Of a DNA stretch of 64,000 nucleotides, positions 42,952 to 50,449 are shown one piece after another. Source of the stretch: Oscillospiraceae bacterium (GTDB lineage Bacteria; Bacillota; Clostridia; Oscillospirales; Ruminococcaceae); the NCBI GenBank assembly GCA_017415165.1, contig JAFQIY010000037.1:1-64000 (forward strand), given 5' to 3'. The notes beneath the pieces were generated by a model. That model worked only from the letters and a program-made list of their open reading frames with translations. It was not told where the DNA came from and did no database searches. The position numbers and the translations under genes were made by a program. The stretch's first letter is position 1. Every line of letters starts with the position of its first letter.

Positions 42952-44553
42952 ATGAAAAGATTTATTAAATGGGTACTGCCGCTGGTTATGGTATGTATGC
43001 TTACAGGATGTTCAGACGGCGCAATTTCAGAGGAGACCGCTGCTGCGGGATCTGAGGGCGGTGCGGAAGTGAGTACGGTTACGGCACGGCTTGAAGAGGA
43101 TTATGCCGCGGTTATGCCGATACTTTCGATTGACACGAAAAACGGCAGCACGGATTTTGCAACAAAGCCTGTTTCGGGGCACGTTTCAAAGGAGATTGCA
43201 AGCTGGACCCGCGGCTATAAAATTCCGCCTGAGCCGTATTACGAGGATTGTGTTATTTCCTTGAAGGGTTCTGATGAAAATGTCCTGCTGAGCGGAATTG
43301 AGGCTCAGGTCAAGGTGCACGGCAACTGGACTACTACTTATGACAAAAAGGCTTTTCGTATCAAATTTGCTGAGAAGCAAAATCTGCTTGGTCTGAATGA
43401 TGGTGCGGAGGTGAGAAACTGGCTGCTGTTGGCAGAATACAAGGACGGTTCAATGCTGAGAAACAAGACCGCTTTTGCGATAGGTCGTGAGCTTCTTGAA
43501 GCGGACGGACTTTATTCCTCGGATGCTGAACTTGTGGAGGTTTATATTGACGGAGAATACTGGGGTGTGTATCTGCTTGCTGAACAGCAGCAGATTAACG
43601 AGGAACGTGTTGCGATAACGGAAGCTGAGGAAGGGTACACAGGCACGGATATCGGTTATTTTCTTGAATTTGACGGGTATTTTGTCAACGAGGACGAGCT
43701 TCAGCAGTTTCACGTTGATTATGCTGACAATGCGCCCCTTGTTCCTTATGACGGAAACGGCGGCAGCGGCAGGACGATAACCTGTTTATCAAAGGGAAAA
43801 TGGGATTACAAAAAGGACATCGGCTTTACGATAAAGAGCGATATTTATTCTGAGGAGCAGCGTGACTTCATTGCGGATTTTGTAGACGGTGCATATAGGA
43901 TTATGTACGAGGCGGCTTACAATGACAAGGCTTATGAATTCAACGCTGATTATACGGAGCTTGTTGAGTCGACGCTCACTCCGAGAGAGGCTGTGGAAAA
44001 TGTTGTGGACGTGCAGTCACTGGTTGATATGTATATCATAAGCGAGCTTACCTGTGACGCTGATATTTACTGGTCAAGCTTCTTTATGAGCGCTGATTTC
44101 GGTGCGGACGGCAACAAGAAGCTTACCTTCACTGCGCCGTGGGATTTCGACTCGGCACTCGGCAATAAGGAGCGCTGTGCTGACGGTCAGGGCTTCTACG
44201 CTTCAAACATTGTTCCCGATGTTAATTTTCAGTACGAAACAGCAAACCCGTGGCTGGTTGTGCTTGCGTATGAGGACTGGTATCAGGATATGATTAAGGA
44301 GAAGTGGACAAGCGCTTATGACGGCGGTGTATTTGACCGTGCTTATGAAATGATTGAGAGAGACAAGACGGTGCACAGCGATGCTTTTGACAGAAACTAT
44401 GACAGGTGGAATAACCTTGTTGACAATGATTCGTTTGCAGGGGAGCTTTCCCGAAATGCGGCAAAATGCAGGACTCACGCTGAGGCTGCGGATTATCTTG
44501 CTGAATGGCTCAGAAGCAGGGTTGAATTTCTTAACGGACAATGGCACAAATAA
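42952..44553 (+). CDS. CotH kinase family lipoprotein
   Basis: A 533-residue lipoprotein (lipobox MLTGC, Cys about 20). It lacks the long N-terminal domain of the first CotH protein. CotH motifs: VHGNWTTTYDKKAFRIKF (about 122) and WDFDSALGN (about 397), plus EYKDGSMLRNKTAFAIGREL. Expected to be a surface-anchored kinase of the CotH type. It has its own promoter and is followed by a long palindrome. GC content is higher than in the neighbouring lipoprotein genes, so it may have a different history. Confidence 0.92.
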   Translation: MKRFIKWVLPLVMVCMLTGCSDGAISEETAAAGSEGGAEVSTVTARLEEDYAAVMPILSIDTKNGSTDFATKPVSGHVSKEIASWTRGYKIPPEPYYEDCVISLKGSDENVLLSGIEAQVKVHGNWTTTYDKKAFRIKFAEKQNLLGLNDGAEVRNWLLLAEYKDGSMLRNKTAFAIGRELLEADGLYSSDAELVEVYIDGEYWGVYLLAEQQQINEERVAITEAEEGYTGTDIGYFLEFDGYFVNEDELQQFHVDYADNAPLVPYDGNGGSGRTITCLSKGKWDYKKDIGFTIKSDIYSEEQRDFIADFVDGAYRIMYEAAYNDKAYEFNADYTELVESTLTPREAVENVVDVQSLVDMYIISELTCDADIYWSSFFMSADFGADGNKKLTFTAPWDFDSALGNKERCADGQGFYASNIVPDVNFQYETANPWLVVLAYEDWYQDMIKEKWTSAYDGGVFDRAYEMIERDKTVHSDAFDRNYDRWNNLVDNDSFAGELSRNAAKCRTHAEAADYLAEWLRSRVEFLNGQWHK

Positions 44554-44614
44554 TTGAACGGTATCGGATTTTGACACAAGTCCGGTAAAAACGGACAATA
44601 AAAAACAGCCCCTA

Positions 44615-44690
44615 TGGTATAATATTAAGCAACATACTGACTTCGCAATTCAAACGGAGTCAGTATGTTGCTTAAAATTTTATATTATAC
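44615..44690. repeat. 76-nt intergenic palindrome
   Basis: Outer arms GGTATAATAT (44615-44624) and ATATTATACC (44681-44690), with inner arms AAGCAACATACTGACTTCG (44626-44644) and its complement at 44654-44672 with one mismatch. The loop is 9 nt. It lies between convergent genes, so it may act as a bidirectional terminator, but no T-run follows. The precise ends also suit a small non-autonomous insertion. Confidence 0.7.
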
Positions 44691-44760
44691 CTTAGATGCT
44701 GTTTTTGTGCTGTCTGTACAATTTGGGGCAGTGCTTTTTTTCGGCACTCTTTATTCGTAT

Positions 44761-46224
44761 TCAGCTTACTTTGTCATATCTTGTGCTGTAGATTATGTTG
44801 TCCATTACGCTTTCGGGGGAGATTTCGCCGTCCTTTACCATATCGAAAATTGCGGGAGAAAAGCCTGAAACAAGTGCAGCGCCCGTATCGGAAAAGCTGA
44901 CGGGAACGTTTTTCTGACGGCTGTTGACGTTCCAGAAAATCACATCGGGAAGTCTGTAGCCGAAGCGTGCGTACTTGCGCTTCATAAGCTCAAACAGGGT
45001 CTGATTGTTGCCGCCCTCAATGCACCAGTCAAATTCCATATCTGAAATGATGTAGAGCTTGGAGGGAAGCTCGCTTTGGGACACCTTGTTTCTTACTGCG
45101 GCGGAGAGGATAAGCTCAAACACTGCTTCAAGGTTGGTATTTGCAACCTCATTGAAGCGGCTGCAGTAGCTTACCTTTCCTACGATGTCATCGCCCTTTA
45201 TTTCCACAAGCTGAGGACGCTCGGAGAAGGTGATGAAGTGATTTGCAAATGTGCCCTTGTTGTGTTCAGCAAAGTAAATGCCAAGCGAAAGTGCAGCGTC
45301 AATGGGTCTTACATCGCAGCCGCAGGTCATTGAGCCTGAGCCGTCAATAACAGCAATGGCGTTGCAGTTTTCCTCGCCGCTTCCGTAGCTGTCAAGGCTT
45401 CTCCAAGCCGCATCAAGGGACGCTCTGTCAGCATCTGTTGTACAGGCAAAAGCCTGTCTTACGATTTCGTAAGGGAAAAGAGCGGAAGCGTGAAGCTTTT
45501 CCTCGCCGCTGATAACACGGCTTACAAATTCGTTGTAGCGTTTGCCGTCGTTGCGGATGAATGCCTTGCGGTACTTGAACATAGCCTTTGAAGGCTGCTT
45601 CGAGTAGTCAAAGGTGTAGTCATACTCACGGAGACGATTTTCAATGATGTCTATGTAGCTTCTCAGAGAAGCAAGCGTGCGGCGGTAGTCCTTCTCACGC
45701 ATACCAAGCATTCTGCAAAGCTTTTTAGCCATAGCAACGGTTTTGGCGGAGGACGCATTTACTGAGGGAAGCCATTTTGCAAGGAGAGAAACGTTTTCTT
45801 TGTTTGCCATAGCTTCAAGGTCGGCGTCAAGAATACGGCTGATTTCCTTGACGGCTTCATCAGCACAAGGCGTGTCGAGAAGCACGCAGAGGTCATCGTA
45901 TCTGCCGTACTCCGCAACAAGGGGAATGTTTCTTTTTACAGCCTCGGGCGCTACCTTTGCAAGGATTTCCATAGCTGTGCGGAAGAAACGTCTTTCGCCG
46001 AGTCCGCCCCTTACGTCACGGGCAAAAAAGATTATCTTCATTGTCTTTTCGGGGTTTTCGCTGTACGCCTTTATAACAGCGTCCTCTATCTGTTCATTGG
46101 TCTGATTACGCATTGCTCCTGCTGTGAAAAACAGGTCAACGCAGTGTGACATTGATGAACGGTTTGTAAGCGCACCGTTTTCGGTGCACGCAATATTATT
46201 TTCAGCTTTAAGCAGGTTAAGCAT
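44761..46224 (-). CDS. rsr: TROVE/VWA protein, bacterial Ro60 (Rsr-like)
   Basis: A 487-residue Ro60-type protein. The N-terminal TROVE region consists of helical HEAT-like repeats (about 1-275), with MRNQTNEQIEDAVIKAYSENPEKTM near the start in parts and FFARDVRGGLGERRFF, typical of the family. The C-terminal von Willebrand A domain has the metal-ion-dependent adhesion motif DGSGSM near residue 293. Ro60 binds Y RNA and the ends of misfolded RNAs and helps exonucleases or RNA quality control. The start is ATG 46224 with GAAAGGAAG. It follows rtcB, with a noncoding RNA-like segment between them, the arrangement of bacterial RNA-repair loci. Confidence 0.9.
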   Translation of the reverse strand: MLNLLKAENNIACTENGALTNRSSMSHCVDLFFTAGAMRNQTNEQIEDAVIKAYSENPEKTMKIIFFARDVRGGLGERRFFRTAMEILAKVAPEAVKRNIPLVAEYGRYDDLCVLLDTPCADEAVKEISRILDADLEAMANKENVSLLAKWLPSVNASSAKTVAMAKKLCRMLGMREKDYRRTLASLRSYIDIIENRLREYDYTFDYSKQPSKAMFKYRKAFIRNDGKRYNEFVSRVISGEEKLHASALFPYEIVRQAFACTTDADRASLDAAWRSLDSYGSGEENCNAIAVIDGSGSMTCGCDVRPIDAALSLGIYFAEHNKGTFANHFITFSERPQLVEIKGDDIVGKVSYCSRFNEVANTNLEAVFELILSAAVRNKVSQSELPSKLYIISDMEFDWCIEGGNNQTLFELMKRKYARFGYRLPDVIFWNVNSRQKNVPVSFSDTGAALVSGFSPAIFDMVKDGEISPESVMDNIIYSTRYDKVS

Positions 46225-46255
46225 TGTAATCTTCCTTTCTTTCTCAAATAAATAC

Positions 46256-46732
46256 AAGGCGGAGTTTATATGTTACCCAAAAACATCTTCAATTGCTGTA
46301 ACCGCCTTAAAAAATGTGCACGGTGCAATTTAAGTCGGGATTTGAACCCGAGACATCTACGGAATAACCCGTAAATGCGATATGCCTCATCACATAAACA
46401 TTGCTGTTTGCACCATTCTTCTTTTTCGGAACAAGTCGCTCATTCACTGAATTTTTCGATGTTAAAGAGTGTGAAGGATTGCTGTATGCGGCTTTTGCGT
46501 CCGATAGGTTTTCAAGCGTGTTTTCTTTGACATTCTCACGGTCATACGCATTTCAGCGTTCTGAAACAATACAAGATTGCCCTGACTTGTGATATATGAG
46601 AACCTGCAAATTGAATTGCTGTCTCTGAAAACCGTTTTATCCAATCCTCACAGACGTTCCGAAATTTGTTTTTATCACGGCTTTGTATTTTTACGATTGA
46701 CAGTCGTTGATAAATATTGCTGTGAAAGCCGT
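46256..46732 (-). ncRNA. Tandem Y-RNA-like stem-loop array between rtcB and rsr
   Basis: On the strand that carries rtcB and rsr, five stem-loop modules follow one another without overlap. Closing stems: 46725-46732 with 46677-46684 (8 bp); 46626-46633 with 46507-46514 (8 bp); 46488-46494 with 46433-46439 (7, one mismatch); 46408-46414 with 46322-46328 (7 bp); 46302-46308 with 46256-46262 (7 bp). Each has ACAGCAAT 0-4 nt inside the 5' arm (plus-strand ATTGCTGT at 46716, 46615, 46478, 46400 and 46292). The fourth is tRNA-like. The association with a Ro60-like protein points to Y RNAs, which Ro60 binds. Number, processing and expression are inferred. Confidence 0.7.
46322..46414 (-). ncRNA. tRNA-like cloverleaf module, YrlA-type Y RNA candidate
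   Basis: A 93-nt module. Terminal stem GGTGCAA with TTGCACC. Then ACAGCAATGTTT, and a D-arm-like hairpin ATGTGAT-GAGGCAT-ATCGCAT (GG in the loop). After 1 nt, a short anticodon-like hairpin TACGG-GTTATT-CCGTA, a 6-nt variable segment, the T-arm TCGGG-TTCAAAT-CCCGA, then CTTAAA before the closing strand. The T-loop TTCAAAT is canonical. Extra unpaired segments between terminal stem and core, and the absence of a 3' CCA, show it is not an ordinary tRNA. Known bacterial YrlA RNAs contain just such a tRNA mimic joined to a Ro-binding stem. Confidence 0.75.
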
Positions 46733-46745
46733 TGTATATTCCACG

Positions 46746-47975
46746 TCAGCCTTTTACAACGCCGACAGTGAAAAGCGTTTTGATTGGTTCAACAAGGTCA
46801 CGCTGATTAGCCATAACCTGTGTGATATCCTTGTATGCGAAGCGTGCCTCCTCGGCAACGTCCGCCTTGTTGTGCTTTGCAAGGATAACGTTCTTTTCTT
46901 TAAGGTCACACATAACCTGTTCGGTAGAAAAATTATCCAGCGCAGCTGTACGGGAGTAAAGTCTTCCTGCACCGTGAGATGAGGACATAAAGCTTTCGGG
47001 ATTACCCTTGCCCTTTACAATGTAGCTGTATGAACCCATTGCTCCGGGGATAATTCCAAGCTCGCCGTCACCTGCGTGTACTGCACCCTTTCTGTGCACC
47101 CACACGTTTTTGCCGTAGTGATTTTCAAGTGCGGCATAGTTGTGGTGACAGTTTATTTCAGTGGAATATGTTGGCTCTGTGCCTGTGTATTTTACAACAT
47201 AGCGTGTGAAAATCTCCTTGATTTTGCAGAGCATTGCCGCTCTGTTTTCGTAGGCGAAGTCCATAGCCAGCTGCATATAGTTAAGGTAGCGTCTGCCCTC
47301 GTCTGAGTCGGCTGGCAGGAATGGAAGCTTCCATTCTGTCGGCACGGAGGAATACCACTTCTCATTCAGCTTATAGGCAAGCTTGTTGAAGTGCTGTCCA
47401 ACGATGTTGCCGAAATGACGGCTGCCCGAATGAAGCATTATACAGCACATTCCGTCCTCGTCCTGCTGAAGCTCAATGAAGTGATTTCCGCCGCCGAGAG
47501 TACCAATCTGAAAGTAGCCCTCATCAATCTGCGGAAGAAGCTCAGCGTCAGCTTCATACTTTGAAAGCTCAGCCTTTGCCCTGTCAAGCACAGCGGATTC
47601 CTGCGGCTTTTTGTAATGGTTGAAGCCTGTGGGAATGTTGCGGAGGATATCTCCGCATATCGCCTGCACAAGATTTCCGCTGCCTGTTATGGTTTCACGG
47701 AGAACTGAAACGGGGACATCCGTCTGTATGAAAGCCATTCCGCAGCCGATGTCAACCCCTACGGCATTTGGAATTACCACACCGTCGCAGGCGATTACGC
47801 CGCCGATTGGCATACCCTTTCCTGCGTGAGCGTCGGGCATAAGCGCAACCCACTTATGTATAAAGGGGAGGCGTGAAAGGTTTTCAACCTGTTCAATACA
47901 TTTTTGCTCAAGTGCCTCAACAGAGGTGTTCCATATTTTAATCGGCATAGCACCGTCATTGTTTACAACAAACAT
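46746..47975 (-). CDS. rtcB: RNA-splicing ligase RtcB
   Basis: A 409-residue RtcB that joins RNA 3'-phosphate or 2',3'-cyclic phosphate ends to 5'-OH ends using GTP and manganese. Motifs visible: VGVDIGCGM, GTLGGGNHFIE, CHHNYA, HRKGAVHAG and MSSSHGAGR, whose His334 is the residue that becomes guanylylated. I chose ATG 47975, 9 nt after AAGGAG; TTG 47984 lies directly on the ribosome binding site. No archease or RtcA gene is adjacent. It heads the unit rtcB - stem-loop array - rsr. Confidence 0.96.
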   Translation of the reverse strand: MFVVNNDGAMPIKIWNTSVEALEQKCIEQVENLSRLPFIHKWVALMPDAHAGKGMPIGGVIACDGVVIPNAVGVDIGCGMAFIQTDVPVSVLRETITGSGNLVQAICGDILRNIPTGFNHYKKPQESAVLDRAKAELSKYEADAELLPQIDEGYFQIGTLGGGNHFIELQQDEDGMCCIMLHSGSRHFGNIVGQHFNKLAYKLNEKWYSSVPTEWKLPFLPADSDEGRRYLNYMQLAMDFAYENRAAMLCKIKEIFTRYVVKYTGTEPTYSTEINCHHNYAALENHYGKNVWVHRKGAVHAGDGELGIIPGAMGSYSYIVKGKGNPESFMSSSHGAGRLYSRTAALDNFSTEQVMCDLKEKNVILAKHNKADVAEEARFAYKDITQVMANQRDLVEPIKTLFTVGVVKG

Positions 47976-48021
47976 TTCTGACAACTCCTTTTTGATGTTT
48001 CGTGTTTTGCGGTATGTTCAG

Positions 48022-48030
48022 AGTATATCA
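48022..48030 (-). promoter_or_regulatory. Extended -10 promoter of rtcB
   Basis: On the minus strand TGATATACT (extended -10 element TGn plus TATACT), 47 bp before the start. No good -35 hexamer is seen at 16-18 bp, so an activator may be needed. The divergent WYL genes are candidates. Confidence 0.5.
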
Positions 48031-48143
48031 CCCTGCAAGGAAAAAATCATTTAAAAAAATCTGCGAACATTTCCAAAGGTATTGCCATTGAAATTTTTTT
48101 CTGCTATTATAATTGTATTGAAAAAAGAAGGGAAGTGAATATC

Positions 48144-49397
48144 GTGGCAGGCTTTTCCGAGCTGATAAAAAGCTTTGACAAGACAAGGGATTACGTCCGT
48201 GATTTCTTTATTTACGGCTGTAAGGTGAGAAATGATTTTCAGGCAAAAAGCAGCCGTACCTATGACGATGAAAAGCGTCGTGTGGAAAGCTGGCTGGGGG
48301 ACTATATACACACCGACAATTCTCAGCGCGGCAAAAAGGTTTGTATATCCGTTGACAGCGGACATATCAGCGAAAATCCGCTTTACAAGGCATATTACTC
48401 AAAAAGCTTTACCGACAACGATATAAAGCTTCATTTCCTTTTGACAGACATTCTTGCTGACGGCGAGAGCCTGACCCTGAAAGAGCTTGTCAACCGTCTT
48501 GCTGACGATTACGGCGAGCTTTTCGATGAGCAGACCGTCCGCAACAAGCTTAAAGAATACGCCGATGAGGGTGTGTTTGTCAAGGAAAAACAGGGCAAAA
48601 CCGATTATTTCAGGCTCTCCGAGGATACCGCGGAAAGCTTTTTTAATGAGTACGCAGGACTGGACAACGCTGTGAAATTTGCGTCCGAGGCAGGAAATTT
48701 CGGCGTTGTGGGCAACAGTCTGCTTAAATCGGCAGGACTGAAAAACGATATCATTCTGAACAAGCACAATTATATTGTACATACCCTTGAGGACGAGGTT
48801 ATGCTTGATATTGTTTCGGCAATTGATGAAAAACGCTTTATAACCTTCGAAAGCTTCGGTAAAAACCGTGAGGGAAAGACGTTTGAATACAGCGGTGTGC
48901 CGTTCAGAATTCTTTCCTCAATGCAGACGGGCAGACGTTATCTTACAATGTACAACTACGAATACCGCCGCTACAATTCGGTGCGTCTTGACAGCATAAA
49001 GTCCGTAAAGCAGGGTGAGATTTGTCCCGATTATGATGAAATGCTTGCCCTGTATCTGAAAAATGAGCAGAAATGCTTCGGTGTGTCATTCGGAAGAAGA
49101 ACCGAGCTTGGGCACGTTGAGCCGATAAAGCTTACGATATTTGCTGACGAAAAAACGGAGGACTACATCATCAACCGTCTTGAACGCGAAAAGCGGTGCG
49201 GCACGGTGGAGCACGTTTCCGAAAACACCTTCGTATTCAGTGCTGACGTTTTTGACCCGAATGAAATTATGCAGTGGGCGAAAAGCTTTATAGGGCGGAT
49301 AATTTCCGTTGAGGGCGGCAGTGAGGAAATCCGTAATAAATTTTACAATGACATAGAAAGAATGAACAGGATGTATTGCGATGAAAAGGAAGATTAA
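48144..49397 (+). CDS. WYL-domain transcriptional regulator
   Basis: A 417-residue protein with an N-terminal helical/winged-helix region (about 75-160; LTLKELVNRLADDYGELFDE and VRNKLKEYADEGVFV resemble a winged helix). The WYL ligand-binding domain is at about 215-300 (ISVFESFG-like and VPFRILSSMQTGRRYLTMYNYEYRRY). A C-terminal WCX-like domain follows. WYL proteins sense nucleic-acid or nucleotide ligands and regulate defence and repair genes. GTG 48144 is chosen, 8 nt after GAAGGGAAG; GTG 48135 is in frame but lies on the binding site. It is divergent from rtcB and overlaps the next WYL gene by 17 nt. Confidence 0.85.
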   Translation: MAGFSELIKSFDKTRDYVRDFFIYGCKVRNDFQAKSSRTYDDEKRRVESWLGDYIHTDNSQRGKKVCISVDSGHISENPLYKAYYSKSFTDNDIKLHFLLTDILADGESLTLKELVNRLADDYGELFDEQTVRNKLKEYADEGVFVKEKQGKTDYFRLSEDTAESFFNEYAGLDNAVKFASEAGNFGVVGNSLLKSAGLKNDIILNKHNYIVHTLEDEVMLDIVSAIDEKRFITFESFGKNREGKTFEYSGVPFRILSSMQTGRRYLTMYNYEYRRYNSVRLDSIKSVKQGEICPDYDEMLALYLKNEQKCFGVSFGRRTELGHVEPIKLTIFADEKTEDYIINRLEREKRCGTVEHVSENTFVFSADVFDPNEIMQWAKSFIGRIISVEGGSEEIRNKFYNDIERMNRMYCDEKED

Positions 49398-50370
49398 TAT
49401 TTTCAGCGAGCTGTACGGTGCATATTACCGCACGGCGGCGAAAATTCTTGCAGAAGATGAAATAACCGAAAGCGGTATCTACAGTATAATTTCAGAGGAG
49501 GCATTTGCCGACTCGGCTTTGTTCATACCGCAGAAGCTTATTCCCAAAAACGGTGTTTCCGATTGGGGACTTATCAAGGCTTGCGACGGAAAAAGCTTTG
49601 CTTCTGTATTGAAGCACAAGCCCCGCAGCGCTGCGACGGAGCTTCATAAACGTTGGCTGAGAGCTCAGCTTGCCGACCCGAAATTCAGGCTTTTTCTTGA
49701 TGATGAGGTTTGTGCAAGGCTGGAGAAACGGCTTGAAGGTGTAAAGCCGCTGTATAAAAGCGAAATTTTCAGAAGTGCAGACGTTTTCAGCGACGGCGAC
49801 CCTTACACAGATGAAAATTACATAAAGAATTTCCGCAGGATTGTGTCTGCGATTACTTCAAGGGAAGTGCTGGACATTGAATTTCTTTCGGGGAAAAATG
49901 AACGGAAGCGTGGGCATTTTCTTCCCTTGCGGCTTGAATATTCACGAAAGAATGACAAGTTCAGGGTGTATTGTGCGGCGTATCGTGACCGTCATTGGAG
50001 CAACGGGCTGATTAATCTGGGCAGGGTTATTTCCGCAGCAGGTACTGAATATAAGTCCGTATATGAAGCGGATATGGAGCAGTATTTTTCACAGCGCAGG
50101 TGCGTTGAGCCTGTTACTGTGGAGGTTACTCCTGAGCGAAACGGCGTGGAGCGTTTTATGATGGAGTTTGCAACCTATGAGAAATACACGGAACGTGATT
50201 TGGAAACAGGCGTGTGCACGGTCAAGCTGTGGTATGACAGGGCTGACGAAACGGAGCTGCTTATCAGACTGCTCAGCTTCGGACCTGTGATTGAGATAAA
50301 ATCACCGCAAAGCTTCCGCAGACTTGCGGCAGAGCGTGTAAAAAGACAGAATGAGCTGCTCAGGCTGTAA
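49381..50370 (+). CDS. WYL-domain protein, second of a pair
   Basis: A 329-residue WYL-type protein. The central domain includes LDIEFLSGKNERKRGHFLPLRLEYSRKNDKFRVYCAAYRD (WYL core, seen in parts). The C-terminal WCX-like part is VEVTPERNGVERFMMEFATYEK. The N-terminal region (1-140) is helical and shows no clear helix-turn-helix, so it may function with the upstream protein. Start ATG 49381, overlapping the preceding gene by 17 nt, implies coupled translation. Together they are probable regulators of the divergent rtcB-rsr unit. Confidence 0.82.
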   Translation: MKRKINIFSELYGAYYRTAAKILAEDEITESGIYSIISEEAFADSALFIPQKLIPKNGVSDWGLIKACDGKSFASVLKHKPRSAATELHKRWLRAQLADPKFRLFLDDEVCARLEKRLEGVKPLYKSEIFRSADVFSDGDPYTDENYIKNFRRIVSAITSREVLDIEFLSGKNERKRGHFLPLRLEYSRKNDKFRVYCAAYRDRHWSNGLINLGRVISAAGTEYKSVYEADMEQYFSQRRCVEPVTVEVTPERNGVERFMMEFATYEKYTERDLETGVCTVKLWYDRADETELLIRLLSFGPVIEIKSPQSFRRLAAERVKRQNELLRL

Positions 50371-50449
50371 ACGGCTGAGCGGCTTTGTTGACTTTTGGGG
50401 TAATATGTGCTAATATTTTTATTAGAAATATTTTTTTCAGAGGTGCTAT

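Noticed and set aside
46401-46592. Plus-strand short frames within the rtcB-rsr gap.
   Set aside because: No ribosome binding site and no conserved features. The minus-strand stem-loop array explains the region better.
46261-46745. A CRISPR array suspected from repeated ACAGCAAT in the rtcB-rsr gap.
   Set aside because: The shared unit is only 8 nt, spacing varies from 78 to 137 nt, and no cas genes are present.
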